DNA from: Methylococcus geothermalis | GTDB lineage: Bacteria; Pseudomonadota; Gammaproteobacteria; Methylococcales; Methylococcaceae | DNA length: 64,000 bases | Reading direction: 5' to 3' | Assembly (NCBI RefSeq): GCF_012769535.1 | Contig: NZ_CP046565.1 | Span: 1,812,501 to 1,876,500 of the forward strand | Shown: piece after piece, positions 51,995-62,200 of the stretch | Position numbering within the stretch: the stretch's first letter is position 1 | Layout of the letters: every line of letters begins with the position of its first letter | Notes under the pieces: model-generated | Told to the model about the DNA's origin: nothing | Databases searched by the model: none | The model's input: the letters and a program-made list of their open reading frames with translations, nothing else | Translations under genes and position numbers: made by a program

Positions 51995-54253
51995 TCATTG
52001 AATTGATGGGCCGGCGTGGGCAGTTTCGACGATCTGGCCGTAGCTGATCGCGGCGTCGTTGACAGGAAGGCTGGCGGGCAGGACGACTTCGAACCCGTCG
52101 GTCCGCAGCAGGCGCGCAGCATGTTCGGCGAGAACGCGGTTCTGGAACACGCCACCGGTGAGGCCGGCCAGGTTTACGCCCGATTCGCCGCGGACCGCCC
52201 GGGCCTGGGCCAGAACGGCCTGGGCGAGGCTGGCATGGAGCAGCGCGCTGCGGTCGGCGGCCGGTCGGCTCCCGTTCATCAAAGCGGGGAGCAGGGGTGT
52301 CCAGTCGACGCGGTACAACCCGTTCTCCCGCCGCAGCGGCAGTTCGAGGAAATCCCCGGTGTCGCCGGCCAGCGCTTCCAGCCGCATGCCGGCCTGGCCT
52401 TCGTGGCTTTGATCGAGCGCGACGCCGAGCAGAGCGGCGGCGGCGTCGAACAGCCGTCCGGCAGAGGTCGTGTAGGGACTGTTGATCCCGCGTTCCCAGG
52501 CGTGCCGGAACGGGGCGGCGTCCACCGGGCAGCCGGACCATGCCAGCCCCGCTTCCCAGCAGGCCGCCAGCGCGCAGCGCCAGGGTTCGGCGCTGGCCTT
52601 TTCGCCGCCGATGAGGCGGAACGGACGCAGGCTGCCCACCCGCCGCCAGCCGCCGGGCCGACCGAGGAGGGCTTCGCCGCCCCACAGGGTGCCGTCGCCG
52701 CCGAAGCCGGTGCCGTCCCAGGCGAAGACCAGGATGGGGCCGTCCGGCGTGAACTCGCCGCAAAGCGCCGAGGCGTGGGCGTGGTGGTGGAGGACGCGGT
52801 GGACTGGCAGCCCGCAGGTCCGGGCCCAGCGGCCGGAAAAATAGTCGGGGTGGGCATCGCAGACCACCCGCTTCGGCTCGATTCCGTACAACCCGGACAG
52901 TTCCCGAATCAGTTGCTCGAAGACGTCGAGGCTGCGCGGCGCGCCGAGATTGCCGAGGTGGGGCGAGACGACCACGCGGTCTTCGACGGCCAGGGCGACG
53001 GTGTTCTTGAGATCGGCTCCGAGCGCCAGCGTTGGCACGCTGACGGGGTGCGGCAGCGCGAGCTCCAGTGGTGCTGAGCCCCGGCCGAGCCGAAAGGGCC
53101 GCATAGTCCCCGCGCTGCGCCGGTAGACCGAGTCGTCGGCGGGCCGCCGAATGGGCCGGTCGTGATGCAGGAAGGCGTCGGCGACGTGAGCCAGCCGGCG
53201 CTCGACTTCCGCGCCATCGGTCAGCACCGGCTCGCCGCTGAGGTTGGCCGAGGTGGCGACCAGCGGCGCGCCATAGTCCCCCGCCAGCAGGTGATGCAGC
53301 GGGCTATAAGGGAACATCAGGCCGATTTCGTCCAGGCCCGGCGCGATGAGGCCGGACAGGTCGCTGTCGGCGGAGCGTTTGACGATGACGATGGGCCGGA
53401 GCGGGGATGCCAGCAGATCGCGCTCTTCGGGGCTCGGCTCGGCCAGGCATGCCAGCCAGTCGAGCCCCTCGTCCTCGAACCACGGGATCAGCACCGCGAG
53501 AGGTTTGTCCGGGCGGCGCTTGCGTTCGCGCAGGCGCCCGACGGCGGCATCCGAACGGGCGTCGCAGAGGAGGTGGTAGCCGCCGATGCCCTTGACGGCG
53601 ACGATCCGGCCTCGCCGCAGGGCTTCGATGCAGCCCGAGAGCGCCGGTTCGTTGCCCGGTATAGCGACGCATGCGGACGGCTCGCGAAATTCCAGCACCG
53701 GTCCGCACCGGGGACACGCCAGCGGCTGGGCGTGGTAGCGCCGGTCGTGGATGTCTTCGTACTCGCGCCGGCAGTCTTCGCACAGCGGGAAATCCGCCAT
53801 CGCGGTGTTCGGGCGGTCGTAGGGCAGCCGGTCGATGAGGGTGTAGCGCGGCCCGCACTGGGTACAGTTGATGAAGGGGTAGCGGTAGCGGCGGGAGGCC
53901 GGATCGCGCATTTCGTCCAGACAATCGGGGCAGACGAAGTGGTCCGGCGGTACGTGGATGGGCGTTTCGGTCCCGGAATCGCTGTGCAGGATGTCGAACC
54001 CGGCGCAGCCCCGGAATTCGGCGGGCCGGCGAACGGCCGGCTGCGGATCGGCCAGCGGCGGGGCACGGGAGACCAGCGCCTCGATGAACCGCTCGATCGC
54101 GGCGGGCTCGCCCTCGGCGTGGATCTCGACGCTGCCGCCGCGATTCCTCACCCAGCCATCGAGGTCGAATTCGCGGGCGAGCCGGCAGACGAAGGGGCGG
54201 AACCCCACGCCCTGCACACGGCCGCGGACCTCGACGCGCTGGGCGGTCCGCAT
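51995..54253 (-). CDS. hypF: carbamoyltransferase HypF
   Basis: A 752-residue [NiFe]-hydrogenase maturation factor that turns carbamoyl phosphate into the thiocarboxamide on HypE, precursor of the cyanide ligands. Domains in order: acylphosphatase ('VQGVGFRPFVCRLA', residues 1-90), two zinc fingers ('CPDCLDEM', 'CTQCGPRYT', 'CEDCRREY', 'CPRCGPVLE', ~105-185), YrdC-like (~200-375) and Kae1-like (~385-752, with 'VLHHHAHASALCGE'). It is the last gene of the hyp run, 10 bases after hypD. No hypE is present downstream. Confidence 0.95.
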   Translation of the reverse strand: MRTAQRVEVRGRVQGVGFRPFVCRLAREFDLDGWVRNRGGSVEIHAEGEPAAIERFIEALVSRAPPLADPQPAVRRPAEFRGCAGFDILHSDSGTETPIHVPPDHFVCPDCLDEMRDPASRRYRYPFINCTQCGPRYTLIDRLPYDRPNTAMADFPLCEDCRREYEDIHDRRYHAQPLACPRCGPVLEFREPSACVAIPGNEPALSGCIEALRRGRIVAVKGIGGYHLLCDARSDAAVGRLRERKRRPDKPLAVLIPWFEDEGLDWLACLAEPSPEERDLLASPLRPIVIVKRSADSDLSGLIAPGLDEIGLMFPYSPLHHLLAGDYGAPLVATSANLSGEPVLTDGAEVERRLAHVADAFLHHDRPIRRPADDSVYRRSAGTMRPFRLGRGSAPLELALPHPVSVPTLALGADLKNTVALAVEDRVVVSPHLGNLGAPRSLDVFEQLIRELSGLYGIEPKRVVCDAHPDYFSGRWARTCGLPVHRVLHHHAHASALCGEFTPDGPILVFAWDGTGFGGDGTLWGGEALLGRPGGWRRVGSLRPFRLIGGEKASAEPWRCALAACWEAGLAWSGCPVDAAPFRHAWERGINSPYTTSAGRLFDAAAALLGVALDQSHEGQAGMRLEALAGDTGDFLELPLRRENGLYRVDWTPLLPALMNGSRPAADRSALLHASLAQAVLAQARAVRGESGVNLAGLTGGVFQNRVLAEHAARLLRTDGFEVVLPASLPVNDAAISYGQIVETAHAGPSIQ

Positions 54254-54262
54254 CGCGAAGCT

Positions 54263-55363
54263 TCAGGCGGGAGCCGCGTCCTTGCGCACGCCGGCCGCCC
54301 ACCAGATGCGGCAGGCGCCTTCGTCGGAGACCATGCAGGGACCGACCGGGCTGCGGGGGGTGCAGGGCTTGCCGTAGATGCGGCACTCGTCCGGCTGAAT
54401 CTTGCCGAGCACGACGCGGGCACAGTCACAGCCGGCGGGCATTTCGCCGGCGCGGCTGCGGTCCCCCGCGTTGTAGTCCGGAAAATGCAGGCGGGCGTCG
54501 TGGGCGGCGAATTCCGGCTTCAGCGCGTAGGCCGAATCCGCGATCGGCCCGATGCCGCGCCAGTTGCCGGTGGTGACGTCGAAGCCGCGGTCCAGGAATG
54601 CCCGAGCCTTCGGATTGCCCCCCGGCTTCACCGCCTCCAGATAGCAGTTAGCCAGCCGCGGCGTTTCCTCCAGCCACTGGACGATCGTCGAATGCACGGC
54701 CTGGAGCAGGCTGGCGGGGGTGAAGCCGGCGATCGCCACCGGCAAGCGGTAGTCGTCGGCGACGAAGGCCCACTCCTCCGGACCCATCACCGTGGCCACG
54801 TGGCCGGGCGCGACCAGGGCGTCCAGCACGCATTCGTCGGAATCGAGCAGCAGCTTGACCGCCGGCCAGGTCAGCCGGCCGCTGCACAGGATGTAGAGGT
54901 TGTCGGGCAGGCCTTCCGCCATCAGGGCAGCGACCGGCGCCATGGTGGTCTCGAAGCCGACCGCGAACAGTACCACCGGCTTGCCGGCCGCCTTTTCGGC
55001 GATGATCCGCGCCTCGATGGGCGACGCGATGGGCCGGATGTCGGCGCCCGCCGCCTTGGCCTGATCCAGCGAACGTACGGCCTGGCGTCCGAGATTGACC
55101 GGCACCCGCAGCATGTCACCGAAGGTGGCGACGATGGCATCGCCGTTGAGGCCGAGCTGGATGGCCTGGTAGATGTCCTCTTCCGGGCAGATGCAGACCG
55201 GGCAGCCGGGGCCCGGAATCAGGCGGATGGCCTGCGGCAGCGCGGTACGAAGTCCCGCCATGCTGATCGAGCGCTCGTGCCCGCCGCAGACGTTCATGAT
55301 GCGGATCCCGTCCGGAATCGGCAGCTCCCTGATCCGCTCCAGCCAAAGCCGTGGGTCGCTCAT
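54263..55363 (-). CDS. hypD: hydrogenase maturation protein HypD
   Basis: A 366-residue iron-sulfur scaffold that, with HypC, carries the Fe(CN)2CO group. Visible motifs are 'NVCGGHERSI' (~residue 24), the redox cysteines 'GPGCPVCICPEED' (~50), 'FAVGFETTM' and the C-terminal cluster-binding cysteines in 'GCDCARVVLGKIQPDECRI' plus 'YGKPCTP'. Length and motifs are standard. It is 12 bases downstream of hypB and directly upstream of hypF. Confidence 0.96.
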   Translation of the reverse strand: MSDPRLWLERIRELPIPDGIRIMNVCGGHERSISMAGLRTALPQAIRLIPGPGCPVCICPEEDIYQAIQLGLNGDAIVATFGDMLRVPVNLGRQAVRSLDQAKAAGADIRPIASPIEARIIAEKAAGKPVVLFAVGFETTMAPVAALMAEGLPDNLYILCSGRLTWPAVKLLLDSDECVLDALVAPGHVATVMGPEEWAFVADDYRLPVAIAGFTPASLLQAVHSTIVQWLEETPRLANCYLEAVKPGGNPKARAFLDRGFDVTTGNWRGIGPIADSAYALKPEFAAHDARLHFPDYNAGDRSRAGEMPAGCDCARVVLGKIQPDECRIYGKPCTPRSPVGPCMVSDEGACRIWWAAGVRKDAAPA

Positions 55364-55375
55364 CGCCTGGCTGCT

Positions 55376-56215
55376 TCAGGCCGTTTCGGGCTTGAAACGG
55401 ACGTCCGGCCTGGCGAGGCCATGCAGCCTCCGGCCTTCGGACTGCACCGCCGGGCTCAGGCTGCGGTTTTCGCGCCGCAGGTTCCGGTAGTGCTCCAGCC
55501 GACGGTTCAGCCAATCCAGCCATTCCCGCATGCCTTCGCCGGTCTTGCTGGAGACGCGCAGCACCTGAGCATTCGAGGCCAGCTTGCGCAGGCAGGCTTC
55601 CGCCCGTTCCGGGGAGAATTCGTCGAGCACTGCCAGGAGATCGGTCTTGCTGATGAGCATGGCGTCGGCCGCCCGGAACATCACCGGGTATTTGGCCGGC
55701 TTGTCGTCGCCTTCGGTGACGGAAAGCAGGGTCAGGTTGAGATGGTGGCCCAGGTCGAAACTCGCGGGGCAGACCAGGTTGCCGACGTTCTCGATGAACA
55801 GGACATCGATGTTCTCCAAATCGAGCTTGGGCAATACCTTGGCGACCAGATGCGCGTCGAGATGGCAGGCCGTGCCGGTGGTGATCTGGTGCGCCTCGAC
55901 GCCCAGGGCGCGGATGCGCGCCGCGTCGTTTTCGGTTTCCAGGTCGCCTTCGATGACGGCGATGCGCAACGCGCCGTCCAGCGCCTTGATGGTCGCTTCC
56001 AGCAAGGAAGTCTTGCCGGAACCGGGCGAGGACATCAGATTGATGACCAGTACGCCGTGCCGGTCGAACAGGGCCCGGTTCGCCTCGGCCTGGGCGTCGT
56101 TGTGCTGGAGCAGCTTGTTCAGAACGCTGACCGCCGTGAGCTTCCGGTGCGAGCCGTCGGCGCGCAGCAGATGGCGGTTGCCGTCGGTGATGTTGCAGCC
56201 GCAGGTGTCGCACAT
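55376..56215 (-). CDS. hypB: hydrogenase nickel-incorporation GTPase HypB
   Basis: A 279-residue SIMIBI-class GTPase that delivers nickel to the hydrogenase large subunit with HypA. The N-terminal high-affinity metal motif 'MCDTCGCN' is present, followed by P-loop 'SSPGSGKTSLLE' (~residue 62), 'EGDLETENDA', metal-site 'GTACHLDAH' and the base-recognition 'ISKTDLL'. The histidine-rich stretch found in some HypB proteins is absent. About 45 extra residues follow the usual C-terminus. The ATG at 56215 comes after GAGGT. Confidence 0.95.
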   Translation of the reverse strand: MCDTCGCNITDGNRHLLRADGSHRKLTAVSVLNKLLQHNDAQAEANRALFDRHGVLVINLMSSPGSGKTSLLEATIKALDGALRIAVIEGDLETENDAARIRALGVEAHQITTGTACHLDAHLVAKVLPKLDLENIDVLFIENVGNLVCPASFDLGHHLNLTLLSVTEGDDKPAKYPVMFRAADAMLISKTDLLAVLDEFSPERAEACLRKLASNAQVLRVSSKTGEGMREWLDWLNRRLEHYRNLRRENRSLSPAVQSEGRRLHGLARPDVRFKPETA

Positions 56216-56250
56216 GGTGGGCTTACCTCATACAGTCTCGAAAAGCGGAT

Positions 56251-56604
56251 TCAGTCTGCGGCCTGCAGCAGTTCGACCCGGGCCAGGATCATTTCGTCGC
56301 CGGTGATCAGCGCCGTGTCGGTGCCGAAGCAGGCCGGACAGCGCAGGTCGCTCGGCCCGGCCTCCGCCTCCAGGCCGCAGGCCCGGCAGCGGATGCGGGG
56401 CTCGATCCGCTCGGTGCGCAGGCGCGCATGCTCGGCGACCGTGCCCAGCCGCGCCATTTCGAAGGCGCTTTCCAGGAGGCCGGGTTCGACGCCGGAGAGC
56501 GATCCGATCCGCAGGACGATGGTGTCCACCCGCTCGGCATCGTGGCTGCGGGCGATGGCTTCGACCTGGTCGATCAGCTCCATGCAGACCGACAGCTCAT
56601 GCAT
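56251..56604 (-). CDS. hypA: hydrogenase nickel-incorporation protein HypA
   Basis: A 117-residue nickel metallochaperone. The N-terminal nickel-binding 'MHELSVCMELI' and the zinc site CxxC...CxxC ('CRACGLEAEAGPSDLRCPAC') are intact. It starts at the ATG at 56604, inside the last codons of hypC (8-base overlap), so the two are translationally coupled. Confidence 0.95.
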   Translation of the reverse strand: MHELSVCMELIDQVEAIARSHDAERVDTIVLRIGSLSGVEPGLLESAFEMARLGTVAEHARLRTERIEPRIRCRACGLEAEAGPSDLRCPACFGTDTALITGDEMILARVELLQAAD

Positions 56605-56833
56605 CGGCATCGCCCGCGGCGAGGATCTGGTCGAACAGCTCCCAGGTCGCCTCGGCATCCTCCCGGCTGATCTTCTGGATGGCGTAGCCGACATGGACCA
56701 GCACGAAGTCGCCCGGGACCATGCCTTCGTCCTGCAGCATGAACAGACTGACGTCCCGCTCGACGCCGCGCGCCGTGCAGCGCGCGGAAAAGCCGTCGAG
56801 CCGGGTGATCTGCATCGGGACGGCGAGACACAT
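56597..56833 (-). CDS. hypC: hydrogenase assembly chaperone HypC
   Basis: A 78-residue HypC/HupF-type chaperone starting 'MCLAVPMQI' with the essential second-position Cys, which binds the Fe(CN)2CO moiety together with HypD. A TAGGAGG sits five bases before the ATG. It opens the hypC-A-B-D-F run; its own promoter must lie in the 112 bases upstream. Confidence 0.95.
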   Translation of the reverse strand: MCLAVPMQITRLDGFSARCTARGVERDVSLFMLQDEGMVPGDFVLVHVGYAIQKISREDAEATWELFDQILAAGDADA

Positions 56834-56945
56834 GGCCGCCTCCTAAAGCCCGCGGACCGGAGCCGCGGTCGGTTCGATTCGCAACATGGTCGGCTAGAAT
56901 CCTCGGAGCCGGTTCAACTGCCCGTCAATATACACCGCTTCGGAT

Positions 56946-58418
56946 TCAGCCTAAATCCAGCGGCACGAAAATCCTCATACCGCCGCGCTGCACCAGCAGG
57001 GCCGCATGTTTGTCCACCCGGTCCGCCAGTTCGCGCAATTCACCGGGATTGGCCACCGGATGGCCATTGAGCGCCAGTACCACGTCGCCCGGCCGGATGC
57101 CGGCGCGTTCGGCCGGCCCCGTGATCGCCTCGACCAGCACGCCGCCGCTGACGTCCGCCGCCCGCTGTTCTTCCGGCGACAGCGGGCGCACCGCCAGTCC
57201 CAGCCAGCCCTTGGCCAGGCCGTTGCTGGTCACGGCGGCCTGCTGGGTGTCCGGCATTTCGCCGAGCTGGACCGTCACCTCATCGCGCCTGCCGTTGCGC
57301 CAGATGCCCAGCTTGGCCTCGCTGCCGGGCTTGATGTCCGCGACCAGGGGAGGCAACTGGCCGGCGTTCTCGATCGGCTGGCCATTCAGGCTCAGGATGA
57401 CGTCGCCCGGCTTGATACCGGCCTTGGCTGCCGGTCCGTCGTTCGGCACCGAATCGACCAGGGCGCCCGTGGGCCGTTCCAGGCCGAAGGATTCGGCCAG
57501 CGACTGGTTCAATTCCTGGATGCCGACGCCCAGCCGCCCGCGGCTGACCTTGCCGTCCGCCAGCAGCTGCTTTTCCACCTTCAGTGCCACGTCGATGGGG
57601 ATGGCGAACGACAGGCCCTGGTAGCCGCCGGTGCGGCTATAGATCTGCGAATTGATGCCGATGACTTCGCCGTTCAGGTTGAACAGCGGGCCGCCGGAGT
57701 TGCCGGGATTCACCGCGACGTCGGTCTGGATGAACGGCACATAGGTCTCCTCGGGCAGGCTGCGCGATTTCGCGGAAATGATGCCGGCGGTCACGCTGTT
57801 CTCGAAGCCGAACGGCGAGCCGATCGCCACCACCCAGTCGCCGGGGCCGGACTGCGCCGGCTGTCCCAGCGGCACCACGGGCAGGTTGTCGGCCTCGATC
57901 TTGAGCACCGCGACGTCGGTCGGCTTGTCCACGCCGACGATCTTGGCCTTGTATTCACGGCGGTCGGTCAGTTTGACCGTGACTTCCTGGGCGCCGTCCA
58001 CCACATGGGCATTGGTCAGGATCAGGCCGTTTGGACGGATGATGAAGCCCGAGCCCAGTCCATGCGTGGGAGCACCCTCCCCACGGGGAATCTGCGGCTG
58101 GAACCGCCGGAAAAACTCGCTGAAGGGATCGTTCGGGTCGAACGGGGGCGCATCCGGCATGTTGACTCGGGTGGTCCCGCTCACGCTGATGTTCACCACT
58201 GCCGGTCCGTTGCGCTGAACGATGGCGGCGAAATTGGGCAGGGGCAGGGCGGCGGAGGCCGCAGGCGGCATCGCCGGCTGCTGAGTCGCCTGGGCCATCG
58301 GCTGGACCTGGGACGACTTCGGGACCAGGGTGTAATCTCCGTAACGGGCATAGCCGGCGCCCAGGGCGGCAATAACGGACGCGGCAATCAAGGTGGGACG
58401 CAGAACGTTCTTTTGCAT
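56946..58418 (-). CDS. DegP/DegQ-type periplasmic serine protease (Do family)
   Basis: A 490-residue HtrA protease/chaperone. A signal peptide or anchor ('PTLIAASVIAALGAGYARYG') is followed by a trypsin-like domain with the triad His in 'LTNAHVVDGA', Asp in 'PTDVAVLKI' and Ser in 'VNPGNSGGPLFN' (~residue 235), then two PDZ domains (~275-365 and ~395-485). It degrades misfolded envelope proteins. The ATG at 58418 is preceded by GAGGA. It is 157 bases downstream of the TetR gene, likely with its own promoter. Confidence 0.94.
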   Translation of the reverse strand: MQKNVLRPTLIAASVIAALGAGYARYGDYTLVPKSSQVQPMAQATQQPAMPPAASAALPLPNFAAIVQRNGPAVVNISVSGTTRVNMPDAPPFDPNDPFSEFFRRFQPQIPRGEGAPTHGLGSGFIIRPNGLILTNAHVVDGAQEVTVKLTDRREYKAKIVGVDKPTDVAVLKIEADNLPVVPLGQPAQSGPGDWVVAIGSPFGFENSVTAGIISAKSRSLPEETYVPFIQTDVAVNPGNSGGPLFNLNGEVIGINSQIYSRTGGYQGLSFAIPIDVALKVEKQLLADGKVSRGRLGVGIQELNQSLAESFGLERPTGALVDSVPNDGPAAKAGIKPGDVILSLNGQPIENAGQLPPLVADIKPGSEAKLGIWRNGRRDEVTVQLGEMPDTQQAAVTSNGLAKGWLGLAVRPLSPEEQRAADVSGGVLVEAITGPAERAGIRPGDVVLALNGHPVANPGELRELADRVDKHAALLVQRGGMRIFVPLDLG

Positions 58419-58547
58419 GGCAGGTTTTTCCTCACGAATCAGCGACAACTCGCTGCTTGGTGGTCACGATAGGGCAGGAAACTTAAAACTGGCTTAACCG
58501 GCGAGGCGGAGCTCGCACCAGCGGCCCGGCCGATCCATCCGCGATCG

Positions 58548-58568
58548 CCCCCGAGCATTTTCCGGGGG
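58548..58568 (-). terminator. possible terminator of the RND-TetR operon
   Basis: CCCCCG and CGGGGG pair around a nine-base loop just downstream of the TetR stop on the minus strand. No T-tract follows, so this is a weak call. Confidence 0.35.
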
Positions 58569-58575
58569 ATGCGGT

Positions 58576-59223
58576 TCATGGCGCGGATCGCAGGTGTTTC
58601 AAAGCCGCAATCGAAAAGCGGGCGATGTGCTCGGCGGTCATTTCGATTTCTTCCGGCGTGGCGATGATCTCCGGGTAGACCCGGTCGATCAGCGAGCGGG
58701 AGTGCCGGTACATCAGGCACTGCCCGACGACGCTCAGGCCCAGCCGGTGCCTGTCTGCTTCGCTGTAGCCTGGGCCGATCAGTGCGGCGACGATCTCGTG
58801 CAGAATCGAGCAATGCGGCTTCATCGTGGTCTCGATGACCTGATCGAGTGCCGCCGTGGGATCTGCGATCTCGCGCGCGATCAGTTTTCCGTGGCGGCCG
58901 AGATGGGTCTCGTCCAATAAACGGGCCAGGAAATTGGCGATGAAATGGCGCAGCCGCGTTTCGGGCGGGAGGCCCGGATCGCTGGCCAGCGTGTCGGGAT
59001 AGCGTTCGTGCGCCTCCCGGAAGGCGAAGCCCAAGACCTCGGAATAGAGCGCCTCCTTGCTGCGGAAGTAGTAATTCACGGAAGCGGTATTCACCTCCGC
59101 TCTGGCGCAGATCTCCCGCACCGTTGCGTCGCGAAATCCTTTGTCGGCAAACACGTCGAGCGCGGCTTGCAGCAGCCGTTCGCGGGTCGGGTCGTGGCAA
59201 GGCGCCTCGTTCAGTGTATTCAT
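58576..59223 (-). CDS. TetR-family regulator, CecR-like
   Basis: A 215-residue repressor. The N-terminal TetR helix-turn-helix is 'GFRDATVREICARAEVNTASVNYYFRSK' (~residues 29-56, in shorter pieces typical of the family) and the C-terminal part resembles the CecR/DUF1956 ligand-binding domain ('LIAREIADPTAALDQVIE', 'MYRHSRSLIDRVYPEI'). It lies 53 bases after the RND pump gene on the same strand, so it is probably the last gene of the efflux operon and controls it and itself. Confidence 0.88.
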   Translation of the reverse strand: MNTLNEAPCHDPTRERLLQAALDVFADKGFRDATVREICARAEVNTASVNYYFRSKEALYSEVLGFAFREAHERYPDTLASDPGLPPETRLRHFIANFLARLLDETHLGRHGKLIAREIADPTAALDQVIETTMKPHCSILHEIVAALIGPGYSEADRHRLGLSVVGQCLMYRHSRSLIDRVYPEIIATPEEIEMTAEHIARFSIAALKHLRSAP

Positions 59224-59276
59224 ATGATGATTTTATTGGGGTTCCAGCCGCGTTGTTCAAGCGGGCGACGCGGACC

Positions 59277-62200
59277 TCAGTCCTCGCCGCCGACCGCTTG
59301 CGCGGCGCGGCCGTGGCTCCGGTCGGCGATCCTTTGCAGGACATAGTAAAACACCGGCGTGAACAGCAGGCCGAACACGGTAACGCCGAGCATGCCGAAG
59401 AAGACCGGCACCCCGAGGGCTTGCCGCATCTCTGCCCCCGCCCCGGTCGCGAACATGAGCGGCAAAACGCCCATGATAAACGCGAACGAGGTCATGAGGA
59501 TCGGGCGGAACCTGAGCCTGCACGCTTCGAGAGCCGCCGCCAGTGCGTCCACCCCCTCTTCGCGCCGGGCCTTGGCGAATTCGACGATCAGGATGGCGTT
59601 CTTGGCTGCAAGCCCGACCAGCACGAGCAGGGCGATCTGGGTGAAGATGTTGTTGTCGCCGCTGCGCAGCCATACCCCTCCCAGCGCGCACATCAGGGTC
59701 ATGGGCACGATGAGCACGATGGCCAGAGGCAGGATCCAGCTCTCGTACAAGGCTACCAGGACCAGGAATACCAGCAGGCTGGACAGGGCGAACACATAGG
59801 CCGCGGTATCGCCCGCCAGGATTTGCTGGTACGTCAACTCGGTCCATTCGAAATCCATGGACAGCGGGATGGTCCTGCGCACCAGCTCCTCCATCAAGGC
59901 CACCGCCTGCCCCGAGCTGACGCCGGCCGCGGGAGAGCCGTTGATCTCCGCTGCGGGGTACATGTTGTAGCGGAGCACCCGGTCCGGCCCGCTGATCTCC
60001 CTCACCGCCATCAGCGCCTCCAGCGGCACCATGTCGCCGGCGGCGTTGCGGGTCTTGAGCCGGCCGATGTCCTCGGGCTCGCGCCGGTATTCGCCGTCGG
60101 CTTGGGCTGTCACCTGGAAGGTGCGTCCGAACAGGTTCAGGTCGTTGACGTACAGCGAGCCGAGATAGATCTGCATGGTGTCGAAGATCTCCGACAGCGG
60201 GATGCCCTGGGATTTGGCCTTGACCCGGTCGATATCGGCATAGAGCTGCGGCACGTCGTTCTGGAAGCTGGTGAACAGCCCCATCAATCCAGGCGTCTGC
60301 CGGCCCGCGTTGAGGACGGCTTGCAGCGCGCCGTCCAGCGCATCGAAGCCCTCGTTGCCGCGGTCCTGGATCTGCAGCTTGAAACCGCCGAGACTGCCCA
60401 GGCCTAGGATCGGCGGCGGCGGGAATATGCCGATGAAGGCATCCTTCACGCCGCCGAGTTTGGGCTGCAGTTCGCCCAATATGCGTTGGGCCGACAGGCC
60501 TTTAGCCACCCGCTCCTCGAACGGCTTCAGGGGCACGAAGATGGTGCCGGCATTGGAGGTGTTGGCGCCACTGACGACCGAGAAGCCCGGAAACGCCACT
60601 GTCCCCTGCACGCCCGGCTGGGCCAGGATGATTTCCGAGGCCCTATGCAGCACGGCATCGGTACGCTCCAGGGAGGCGGCTTCCGGCAATTGCGCGAACA
60701 CCACCAGATAGCCCTTGTCCTGCAGCGGAATGAATCCGCTCGGTACCCGCTGAAATTCGAACCCGGTAAAGGCGAGCAGCCCCGCGTACAGCGCCAGCAC
60801 CACGCCGGACATCCTCAGCAGCCGTTTGACCAGGCCGGCATAACCGTTCGAGCTGGCATCGAAACCCCGGTTGAATCCACGGAACAGCCAACCGAACAGC
60901 CGGTCGATCCACAGGCTCAGACGGTCCTCCCGGGCATGGTGCGGCTGGAGCAGGACCGCGGCCAGGGCGGGACTGAGCGTCATGGAGTTGAACGCGGAGA
61001 TGAGAGTGGATGCCGCGATGGTGACGGCGAACTGGCGGTAGAACTGGCCGTTGATGCCGGACACGAAGGCGGCCGGAATGAACACCGCCCCCAGCACCAC
61101 CGAGATGGCGATGATCGGGCCCGTCACCTCCCGCATCGCCTGGCGCGCCGCCGCCTTGACCGACAGCCCGAGGCCGATGTGGCGCTCGACGTTCTCCACC
61201 ACGACGATGGCGTCGTCGACGACGATGCCGATGGCGAGCACCAGCCCGAACAGCGACAGGTTGTTCAGCGAATAGCCCAGCGCCGCCATGACCGCGAAGG
61301 TGCCCACGATCGACACTGGCACCGCCAGCAGCGGGATGATGGCCGCGCGCCAGGTCTGCAGGAACACCAGCACCACCAACACGACCAGGGCCAGCGCCTC
61401 GAAGAACGTGCGGGTGACGGCGTCCAGCGACTGTTCCACGAAGATCGTGGTGTCGTAGACGATCCTGTAGTCCACGCCTTCCGGAAAGCGCTTCTTCAGG
61501 GTCTGCATCATGCCCTTGACCTGCTTGGCCGTGTCGAGCGCGTTGGCGCCGGGCCGCAAGGAAATCGGTATGGCGACGGCGTCCTCGTTGCTCAGCTGGC
61601 TGCGCATGGAATAGCGGTTGGCGCCCAGCTCGATTCGGGCCACGTCGCGCAGACGCACCAGGCTGCCGCCTTCGCCATACTTGACGATGATCGCGCCGAA
61701 CTGCTCGACGCTGGTGAGCCGCCCCATGGTATTGACGTTGAGCTGGAAATCGGGGCTGCCGTCCAGCGGCGGCTGGCCGATCACCCCGGCCGGGACCTGG
61801 ATGTTCTGTTCGCGGATGGCGCGCACCACGTCGCCAGCGGTCATATTCAGGGCCGAGATCCTGGCGGGGTCCAGCCAGACCCGCATGCTGTAGTCGCCGG
61901 CGCCGAAGGTCCTGACGTCGCCCACCCCCGGCAGCCGCAGGAGCTGGTCGCGGATGTTGAGCAGCGCGTAATTGGAAAGGTAAAGCTGGTCGTAGCGCCG
62001 GTTCGGCGATACCAGGTGGATGACCAACAGGATGTCCGGAGAAGACTTCTTGGTCGTCACGGCCTGCCTGCGGACGTCCTCCGGCAGCTTGGGCGCGGCA
62101 TTGGACACCCGGTTCTGCACCTGCATCTGGGCGATGTCCATGTCGGTGCCGATTTCGAAGGTGATCGTGAGCTGCATCTGCCCGTCGCTGGTCGATTGCG

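Noticed and set aside
53162-57070. 1302-codon plus-strand open frame
   Set aside because: It is antisense to hypF, hypD, hypB, hypA and hypC, all with intact catalytic motifs; the frame is an artefact of high GC at codon position 3.
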